A stretch of 64,000 bases of DNA from Gymnopus androsaceus JB14 (taxonomy: Eukaryota; Basidiomycota; Agaricomycetes; Agaricales; Omphalotaceae). Below the pieces are notes generated by a model, which was not told the origin of the DNA, did not search any database, and saw nothing but the letters and a program-made list of their open reading frames with translations. Both the position numbers and the translations under genes were made by a program. This document shows positions 56,801 to 64,000 of the stretch, one piece after another; position 1 is the first letter of the stretch, and each line of letters opens with the position of its first letter. Location of the stretch: contig ML769384.1 in assembly GCA_009733575.1 (NCBI GenBank), positions 685,257-749,256 of the forward strand, in the 5' to 3' direction.

Positions 56801-57360
56801 TAGCAGCTGTTAATCCATTCACCTACTCTTTCTTCTTGTCTTTCACCCATGACATCTGCAGGTGAAAAGACGCCATTTACCACGATGCTGCGAATACCCA
56901 TAGCTTTGATACGAGCACATTCCTCCTTGACCTGAACCTCGTTTGGTTCGCGAATGACCGATCCATCTATCTCGAGACCACCGTCCAGAAACGCGACGTG
57001 TGCACAAAGCAGATCTCGCAAATCCTTAGGCCAATCAATCCCCGGAGGAAGAGAGTGGGAAAAGGGACCGCAGAGCCGAAGCACAGCGACTGGCGCGAGT
57101 CTTGAATGGTCCTTTTCAATTACGGCGTTAACAAAGTGGGTAGTACCAATAGTGATACTGGCAATCTCGGCAGGGTCTACATTTGCTTGTTCAAGAAGGA
57201 CATTGATAACGGTCTCGATACCTTCACTGGGATTGGGAGTCGTTGGGGACTTGGTGTAGGATAAAATTCCGCGATTTGGGGAGGATTCTGCAGTGGGATC
57301 GAGAAGACACCCATCGGAATTTGTTCCTCCAACGTCGATTCCAATGCGAAGGATGGCCAT
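53869..57360 (-). CDS. Hydantoinase/oxoprolinase-DUF917 fusion
   Basis: A minus-strand gene of about 1,040 residues from ATG 57360 (MAILRIGIDVGGTNSDGCLL) to TAG at 53869. The N-terminal half is HyuA-type: DVGGTNSDG at the ATP site, FLDGGLEIDGSVI, RTFNSGPTNSMCGAAFLV, VLLVGGGAVII. The second half is a DUF917 domain (now linked to S-methyl thiohydantoin desulfurase): LEWITVGCYILGTGGGGTPY, CGGCKGSPTVGIEKLPGDEL, PDVMIDLEIGGGNGLQGG. HyuA enzymes open hydantoin or oxoproline rings. The fused DUF917 domain suggests desulfuration or ring-opening of thiohydantoin substrates, for example from ergothioneine breakdown, which is inference. Two +1 frame breaks occur near 54776-54780 and 54205-54240. Confidence 0.85.
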
Positions 57361-57458
57361 GTAAGTATGTAGAAGTACTAGATCAAGTTGGCGCCGATCC
57401 AAGCGCCCAAGCCGATCGATCCGTGGTCCCTGACATAACTTATTCTGCAACCACCACC
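57361..57458. promoter_or_regulatory. 98-bp divergent promoter, hydantoinase / ESS2
   Basis: The two ATGs at 57360 (minus) and 57459 (plus) are only 98 bp apart. Any regulation must overlap. The sequence has gatcaag and cgatccaagcgcc strings but no element I can name. Confidence 0.5.
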
Positions 57459-59066
57459 ATGTCCGACGACGCTACACCTATTCCCGAACGCTCATTAAAC
57501 CGTCAAATCGTCTTGGAAGAAGACGAATATACAGCTGCTCTTTCTCAAATCATCGCGCGCGACTTTTTCCCCAATCTCGTTCATTTGGATGCCACAAATG
57601 AATACCTCGATGCTCTCCGCTCACGAGATCCTCATCTCATTGGCGCCAGTGTTCGTAGGCTGGAGGAAATTAATAATACTCCAAGAAGAAATTGGACTGT
57701 CCCTCACCAAACTCCGTCTCAAACACCGTATGCTTTTGGTCCTTCCGACACTCCTCTTCCTCCGACTCGCTTGAATGGCGAGCCTGTAGCAAAGAGGCCT
57801 AAATATGATACTTCAGTGTCTTTGGACACTTTTCAAGCACGGTATACATCGGAAGATAATTCGAGTTTTACAGAGATTCTCGATGAGGAGAATCGGCAGC
57901 GGAAAGAAAAGTGGGCTTGGGCTTGGGATGCTCAGAGGCGAGTCGAGGAGAAAAAGCTCATTGCAGGAGTGGAAAGAGAGCGTATGCTAATCGAGCCTCC
58001 GCCTGGTTCAACTCCTGGAGTCAGAGAGAAGCTTGTTATCGAAGCTCCTCAGCCAAAAGGACTAATCACGGCTGGTAGTGAAGCGAAGGAACTGGTTCTG
58101 ACTAAGGGGAATGAAAAGGAGGAAGAAGAAGAACGGGATGTAATGGCACCGAGAAAGGATAACAGGACTGCTGGTGTCGATGGCTGGAAATTCAGAGCTC
58201 GAAATTCGCTCATGTTCCCACCCGATGCCGATTCTTCTCCATACCACCAAAAACTAAAGTCTACACCAGTGCCCAGTGGCGAGGAACGATCTATATTGTA
58301 TTCGAGTACTCGACTTTTGGAGCAGGAAGAATCGACAGACGTCAATAGGCCATTGAGCGAACCACCAAGTCCAACTAGGAGTAGAATAAATGCAGCCATT
58401 GCTGGAACACCTTGTAAGCGCTTTGCAAAGTATATTCATTGTACATTGTTAACAAACTATCATAGATCATCCCAGAGACCCTTCATCGACATCCTCTTTC
58501 CCCCTCGTTCCATCTCTACCTTCGCCAACACCCGAGCAACTAGGTCCCGCAGCCGTAAAACAGCTCATGACCTGGGGATCTCTAAATGCCACACCGCGAA
58601 TTATATCTTCCTCTGACGATCCCGCATTAGATGGGCCTACTTCTAGCACACCATTCCACCTTCCTGCTCCCTCATCGCGCGAGGTCATCTCACATAGACT
58701 CTCTAATAACGCTTCAAAGAGTCTCCGTGCAAAGGCAGAGATGCTAGGTTGGGGGGCGCAACGCCCGGCATAAAATCATCATCTCGAAAGGGATCTATGG
58801 GTCCGCCTTCATGGACGCCTGCTTCTCGACGTTCATCACAAGCCGCTGGAAACTTGACCCCTGCAGCTAAACGGTTGCTGAATAGGACGATGGGAACGGG
58901 AGCTCAGAGAAGGGCGGAAGCGATGGAGAAGAACGCTGGCTGGAGTGGTAGCGCCGGAAAGGAAAGGGACATAAACAAGGTTAGATGGACACCAACACCT
59001 GGGAAAGGCTTTGTGAAAGAGGCAGTGTATATTCCGACAACTTGTGTATTGATACAGACTCTATGA
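57459..59066 (+). CDS. ESS2: ESS2/DGCR14-type splicing factor (Bis1)
   Basis: A plus-strand gene from ATG 57459 to TGA at 59066. The N-terminus reads VLEEDEYTAALSQIIARDFF, the conserved ESS2 start. A helical middle (LDEENRQRKEKWAWAWDAQR) and the block LGPAAVKQLMTWGSLNATPR follow, after which SLTPAAKRLL-type sequence (LTPAAKRLLNRTMGTG) closes the family pattern. ESS2 proteins are found in late spliceosome complexes and in transcription-linked RNA processing in the nucleus. One intron (donor in ACACCTT|GTAAGC) is present. In the G-run near 58749-58757 one base appears missing, because frame 0 stops after GWGAQRPA while the next frame continues GGATPGIKSSSRKG. The 3' end overlaps FYV6 by 6 bp. 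Confidence 0.85.
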
Positions 59067-59938
59067 CTCCGACTCTGATACCCTACGTTTTTTCGATGGC
59101 GGTTCGTCAGCCGTGTTCGCATCTGTATCCCAAGACCTTGCCGGCTTTGATTCAGGAGTCTTCCCTGCTGACGCAGAGGGTTTCTTCTTCTTCACCACAA
59201 CGCCTTTAATGACGGTTTCTTTGCATCCTTCTTTATTACTACCGGCGGCTTTGTATCTTTCTTGGGCGCAGGCGGTTTCGCTGCGGATGTTGATGGTAAT
59301 GTTGGCGGAGGATTGGATTGTTGCATGCGGGCAGCCACAGCCCTGCGACGAGGTAAAGCAGTGTAGGTGACAGTGGAAGAAGCACATACTCTTTGAAGCT
59401 TTTGACTTCGTCCGAGTCCATTTCTCTCCTAGCCTTTTCTTCAGCCTCTTCCTTTTCTCGTATGGAATCGAGAAACATGATCTCGTCCTCCTCGAGGGCA
59501 CGGAACTGATTGGCTAGCTAGATATGAGCAATTGATGCAAAGAGATTGTACTAGTAGCACCAACCAAGCTTGGTCTTTTCCTCCCATTCTTCCTGCTTTG
59601 CTACGCGGTTAGCTGCGAGTTTCTTGAAGCAAAAGCGTCACGCCAAAAGGAAAAGCGAATGTCAATACACGCTGAAATGCGAGCAGTCAAAAGTAGTTAC
59701 TTCAGCCAGACTTCTACCGTCGTAAGCGTCTGCCTGAGGTTGAGGCGGAGGTTCTTGCCCTAGTCTGAATGAAATTTCGATTACTATTTATTATTAAGAT
59801 AGAAAATGTAGGGACCTTGCATAAGCAGCTTTCCACTGCTCGTCCCTGCGTGCCTTTGCTGTTCTCGATTTCATCTGAAGAAACGAAACGAGAGCCGACT
59901 GCGCCCATTGAAAGCGATGGGATAGCCGTGTCTTCCAT
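59061..59938 (-). CDS. FYV6: FYV6/FAM192A-type second-step splicing factor
   Basis: A minus-strand gene from ATG 59938 (MEDTAIPSLSMGAVGSRF) to TAG at 59061. After KARRDEQWKAAYAR come DGRSLAEKLA, RVAKQEEWEEKTKLANQF, RALEEDEIMFLDSIREKE, which is the FAM192A/Fyv6 N-terminal domain, and a Lys/Pro-rich tail. Fyv6 stabilises the spliceosome at the exon-ligation step; the animal homologue PSME3IP1 binds the PA28-gamma proteasome activator. Two frame breaks appear: one base extra near 59858-59866 (EIE then TAKARRDEQW) and one base missing near 59214-59219 (IKGVVVKKKK frame). These look like sequencing indels because the domain is otherwise exact. Confidence 0.8.
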
Positions 59939-60065
59939 GTGGACTTTGTGCGGATGATGGGAGTAAGTAAGTACAGAAGGGATTTAGCGCTCACTGCCTT
60001 TCTTTTCAAATCTAATGTTGGCCTGACAGAGCACTGACCAAACGGGACCTAATTCCTTTCTGTCA
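59939..60065. promoter_or_regulatory. 127-bp divergent promoter, FYV6 / SRF1-like
   Basis: The starts at 59938 (minus) and 60066 (plus) are 127 bp apart. Both promoters must overlap in this short gap. Confidence 0.5.
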
Positions 60066-61575
60066 ATGACGACGACTAGTTCCGCCTCGACTAGAAGCGT
60101 CAAAAGTGCAACCCCAAAATTACCCAATATCTCAACCGTTACTACAGTTCCTCGTTGGTACCCTTTAATTTCATTATTATCTTCATATTTTTCTCATTTG
60201 CATCTGCGCAGCTTGGGCCAAAGATGAACCTCCATCTCCAAAGGAAGAAGTCTCCTCTACTCCCCAACCTCAGTCTCGACCAGAAGATCTAGCTTCCTTT
60301 CGCTCCAATTCTGATTATGGGCATAATAACAGAAATACTAGTGGGTCCGGAAGTCTCAGTAGATGGTGGGCTTTCACTTTGCCTCGTCAGGCAGGAAGGA
60401 TCCCGCAGAATACAGATGAGCTTCCTCAGCTCCGACCGCTGAATAGAAAGTCATCCACGTTCAGAGACCGTAGAAAGTCTTGGTTGCGAGAACCCGCTGC
60501 CTCGTTGTCCAAGCGCGCATTCGAAAAAAGCTCTGTAGGATCCGGAACTTGGTGGGGATAATCGGCCTGGAGGCTCTGCTCGAGCTCGCAAAGAATGGGA
60601 CCTCCAGATCCCCATGCCTACTCCTCGTCCACCGTTTACTCTAAATCAGGTTAATTCGCCTGGTTGGGAGACTCCCTGGACGTCCCGGGCAGGTGCACAA
60701 GGCCCCTTTCATTCTCGGCTTGGTCATGGCGGAGACGAGGACGAGGAGGAAGAGAATTTAGAGAGTCACTCTGATACAAGCGGGGCTAATGTTTCGAGGT
60801 GGAAGTCTAGAAGGAAAAAGTTGAGGATGTTCTTGTTAACCCATCCATATGTCCCATTGGTGAGTTCATTCCATCATTCCAATCTCTATATATTATTATT
60901 TTCGTGCTGATAGCATTTCTTCAAGCTCTTTCGTTTCATCAATATATCTTTCACTACCGCAACCCTCGCAATCGCCATTCGGATCCGAGAATCGGAAAAG
61001 AGGAATGAGGTAGTTGGCGTTGTAGGCAGTAGCCCGTATGCCATTCTTCCTTATATTCTCTGGTCATTAAAAATTCACCTTCTACTTTGTAGAACACTGA
61101 TTATCATCTTTGCTCCCCTCACCTTGGTGCACGTCATTGGCGCAATCTATGTGCGTCAACCTCTCTTTATCTGCCTTTCATTGTACTAACAAGGAAATAG
61201 CTTGAATATTTCGGGAGACCTCTCGGCCTCTGGCGCACATCCGCCAAACTCGCGCACACTCTTTCCGAAGTCCTTTTCATCTGCGCCTGGTCCGCTGCCC
61301 TCTCACTCTGCTTCGACAACTTCTTCACTTCGCTGATACCCTGTACCGCACCATCCTCCATCTCATGGTACGATAGCCTTCCACGTCCCCATTTAAATCT
61401 GCCTACGGTAGAAGGCAGCGTCGGGGATGTGCTGTGCGACGACCAATTGGCGTTGATATGCTTGGTATTCGTGAGCCTGATCATGTATGTGACAAATTTG
61501 GTGATCAGTCTGTATCGCATCTTTGAAAAGGTGAAATACCTTCCCGGAGCACCTCTTGGACTGAGAAGCAGATAG
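60066..61575 (+). CDS. Four-TM membrane protein, SRF1-like
   Basis: A plus-strand gene from ATG 60066 to TAG at 61575. The N-terminal part is Ser/Pro-rich and cytosolic-looking (RWWAFTLPRQAGRI). After a conserved KLRMFLLTHPYVPLLFRFIN stretch there are about four hydrophobic segments: SFTTATLAIAIRI, LIIIFAPLTLVHVIGAIYL, VLFICAWSAALSLCF and ALICLVFVSLIMYVTNLVI. The conserved YFGRPLGLWRTSAKLAHTL loop lies between segments 2 and 3. The layout resembles the fungal Srf1 family, reported as a regulator of phospholipase D Spo14. One base seems extra in the G-run near 60554-60557 (TWWG stop versus TWWDNRPGGS). Function is inferred from the family only. Confidence 0.55.
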
Positions 61576-62022
61576 CAGTACGTGAAGATGAATCAAACTC
61601 GAACTATTTTTTTCTTTCTTTTCTTTCTTTTCGATTTTTTTCCGATCTATTCTCGTTCATATTACATGCGCCACCTCTCCGCCTTTTATCCTATTTATCC
61701 CCTGCATTTCTCGTTCGATCTTATCTTTAGCATGCCTTGCGTTTCTCCACGATCTTGTTTTTTTAACACCAGAACAATACCCACATACAAGTAAACGCAA
61801 ATTGCAACTTTACCAGTCCACTCCTTCACACTGTAGTTGCTCTGTATTATTATTGTATTGTTACTCACTACGATAGCACGATAGGTTAGCTTGATGTAGA
61901 CTTGAACACGACTTTTAAAACATTTACTCATTCACGATTCCAGTGTCCATCACGTAAATGCGGCGTCAATGGCGTGATAAACAGTCTCAGACTCTCCTGC
62001 TCTTCCACTGCTGCTTTCTAAC
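61576..62022. other. Intergenic region SRF1-like / transporter
   Basis: 447 bp rich in ttttt tracts. It holds the 3' UTR of one gene and the promoter of the next. No gene is seen. Confidence 0.4.
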
Positions 62023-63740
62023 ATGGGCTCGGCTCAAGCTCCGAATCCCTCCTCATCGACGAACCGGAGTCAGTCGATGAGCACCAGTCGAGCTCGCTCA
62101 AAGTCTGCCTTATCCACCACAAACTCCAGTCATCTCGAGAAGAAGGACTATGCGATTGGGATTTCTCTGTTGCTTGTGGTAGTCTTTCTCTGGACTACAT
62201 CCAATTTTGTTACGCAGGTTTGTCTTGTTAGGGTTATGATGGTCGGATTATGAACGAGCTGGAATCTCGTTTGCAGGGTTTATTCCAGGATGGTTATGAG
62301 AAGGCTTTTCTGTGAGTCTTTCGAAATTTCTCCTACTTAAAGGCCTAATGCGTGAAATGGACAGCGTCACCTACCTTAACACGTCTGCGTTTGCCCTATA
62401 TCTACTCCCGTCACTCGTGGGGTACTTCTTGAAGAAGTATTCAGTTTCTTGGAGATCGAGTAGGGTTCATGTTATCTACCATCGAGGCGTACCGTATTAA
62501 TCGTCCGGTTTCTCAAGGAAGTACAGAATATGAACCACTACAAATTGAAGATCATACGGATCTTGATAACTCTCCGACTGTACGTTTCCGAATAACTAAT
62601 TCATATACTGGTACATCGACTCATATAGTCTTCTTTCGTAGCATGGACCCGGCTCCCCAGATGAACCATGAACTACCCCCGCTAACTGTGCGAGAGACTG
62701 CTAATCTCGCGTTTGTTTTTTGCTTCATCTGGTGAGTGAAAGATAGGATATTTAATACACGTATAGCTGACTGACTGTGCCCTGTAGGTTCGCTGCAAAC
62801 TGGACACTGAATGCATCATTAGATTACACTAGCGTTGCCAGCGCTACTATTCTTTCTAGCACAAGCGGTACGTTCCGTCAGCCTCTTTCTGCAATCTTCC
62901 CTATAGTTCTTCGTAGGATTCTTTACTTTGGGAATAGGTCGATTATTCAAAGTTGAAACGCTAACTTTGGCTAAAATTGGAGCCGTTTCTACAAGGTATG
63001 AACTCACTCATTGACAGGTTAGAGAGATACTCATATTCTCATTCTCATTTAATAGCTTTGTCGGCGTCCTTCTAGTTGCCCTGTCAGACTCCTCCCAGAC
63101 TAACACCGACACTAGTAACCTGGACTCAACACCAACATCTGTTTCAACGCAACACGCGCTAGGGGACTTTCTCGCCCTCTTTTCTGCGCTGTTCTACGCG
63201 TTCTATGTCATTCTTCTCAAAGTCCGGATACGTTCTGAATCCCGTATCGACATGAAGCTGTTCTTTGGATTCGTGGGACTCTTCAATATCATCTCTTGCT
63301 GGCCTATTGGTGTTATTCTTCATCTCACCGGTGTAGAGAGATTCGAATTGCCGTCGACTGGGAAAGCAGTAGGCGCGCTTCTAATTAATGTGAGGAATGG
63401 TTTATCCTCGATTTCTGACCAGTCTCTGACCTATCTTGCAACTTAGATGGCTATAACTTGGTCGAGTGATTACCTCTATGTCCTCGCTATGCTCAAAACC
63501 ACACCTCTTGTCGTCACAGTCGGTCTAAGTCTCACCATCCCGCTTGCAGTCGTTGGCGACTTTTTCCTCAGCAAGCCTACGCAATTACAAGTTTTGGCAG
63601 GAGCGCTACTTGTGCTGATTAGTTTCATTGTCGTTGGAGTGGATGATGCAAAAAGAGAGCAGCCACGGAAAGATCTTGTAGATGCTTTGACGCCTGATAG
63701 TCGGGGTAGGCAGCGGCTTGAAGCTGGAGGTGTTGAATGA
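62023..63740 (+). CDS. EamA/DMT transporter, SLC35F/Thi74-like
   Basis: A plus-strand gene from ATG 62023 to TGA at 63740, in several exons. A Ser-rich cytosolic N-terminus leads to hydrophobic helices: AIGISLLLVVVFLWTTSNF, TSAFALYLLPSLVGYFL, FAANWTLNASLDYTSVASA, FVGVLLVALSDSS, LALFSALFYAFYVILLK, LFFGFVGLFNIISCWPIG and a final LAVVGDFFLSKP, LLVLISFIVV. The order and the N-terminal Thr/Ser motif fit the Thi74/YML018C/SLC35F5 branch of nucleotide-sugar-type transporters, located in vacuole or Golgi membranes. The substrate is unknown. A +1 break near 62441-62452 separates KKYSV from LGDRVGFMLSTIEAYR. The rest is in frame. Confidence 0.8.
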
Positions 63741-64000
63741 GGAACCATGATACTTTATTTATAGAGGCTTTCTTGTTGGTGCAATAGCGATGTAAAAGAC
63801 ATAATATAATAACTTATTCCACGGAGAAAGGACACAATCTACTGCTCCTGCTACTAGTGCAAATGGTGGTATCGAAAAATAGGTAACAGAATCGGTATCA
63901 TCAGCGAATTATAGTACAGAAACTCTGTGTTCCCTCTGTAAGGCGGAAGTAATGTTATTAGGCGTACGGTTCGTAGAAGAAAGGTACTACATGGGCGAAA
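63741..64000. other. 3' flank of the transporter gene
   Basis: 260 bp after the transporter stop, with no visible frame or repeat. It likely includes its 3' UTR. The next gene lies outside this window. Confidence 0.5.

Overview
This is a window from a filamentous basidiomycete nuclear genome, most likely an Agaricomycete mushroom. Nearly every gene is split by many 48-60 nt GT-AG introns, coding strands alternate gene by gene, and intergenic gaps are short. The families fit: INO80, a Kss1/Fus3-type MAP kinase, cytochrome b5-FMN dehydrogenases, fungal P450s, an F-box/LRR-like orphan and a SMYD-type SET protein. I saw no rRNA, tRNA, CRISPR or bacterial-style operon.

Layout. 0.5-3.4 kb: a minus-strand three-LIM, paxillin-like protein. 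3.4-6.3 kb: a gene-poor stretch with degenerate tandem repeats. 6.3-7.7 kb: a SET-domain protein with an enlarged intron. 8.2-9.7 kb: an F-box-like protein. 9.8-14.8 kb: a head-to-tail tandem pair of flavocytochrome b2-like FMN dehydrogenases with 17 exons each. 15.0-17.1 kb: a SAP/coiled-coil protein. 17.5-18.9 kb: a MAP kinase. 20.0-22.8 kb: divergent CBF5 and ribosomal protein eL22. 22.9-28.3 kb: a UBA-containing DEAH RNA helicase. 29.0-31.4 kb: a broken P450. 32.0-37.6 kb: INO80. 38.1-40.3 kb: fumarase. 40.8-41.8 kb: PEX11. 42.3-43.8 kb: lipoyl synthase. 43.9-45.3 kb: an NADPH-dependent reductase. 45.5-46.7 kb: an XRCC2-like RecA paralogue. 46.9-49.4 kb: a coiled-coil protein. 49.7-50.0 kb: a small inverted-repeat transposon. 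50.1-52.8 kb: a second P450, the inverted paralogue of the first. 52.8-53.7 kb: SLX9. 53.9-57.4 kb: a hydantoinase-DUF917 fusion. 57.5-59.9 kb: the splicing factors ESS2 and FYV6, tail to tail. 60.1-61.6 kb: a four-TM SRF1-like protein. 62.0-63.7 kb: an SLC35F/Thi74-like transporter.

How the genes relate. Several take part in RNA and ribosome metabolism: CBF5 (rRNA pseudouridylation), eL22, SLX9 (40S/60S biogenesis), the DHX-type helicase, ESS2 and FYV6 (spliceosome). Others serve mitochondrial or peroxisomal metabolism: fumarase, lipoyl synthase, PEX11 and the lactate-type dehydrogenases. Short divergent promoters (98, 127, 202 and 352 bp) join several neighbours.

The most important oddity is technical or biological. 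From about 23 kb onward I find 17 places where a conserved protein continues cleanly only if one base is skipped (13 cases) or added (4 cases). None was found in the genes of the first 22.8 kb. Essential genes such as lipoyl synthase and INO80 are hit, so residual assembly indels are the first explanation, and all pseudogene readings in this part need that caveat. The strongest biological observations are four Ark/Prk-kinase-type motifs in the LIM protein, the decorated FMN-dehydrogenase duplication, a 281-bp MITE with a 6-bp target duplication, and the ESS2/FYV6 overlap.
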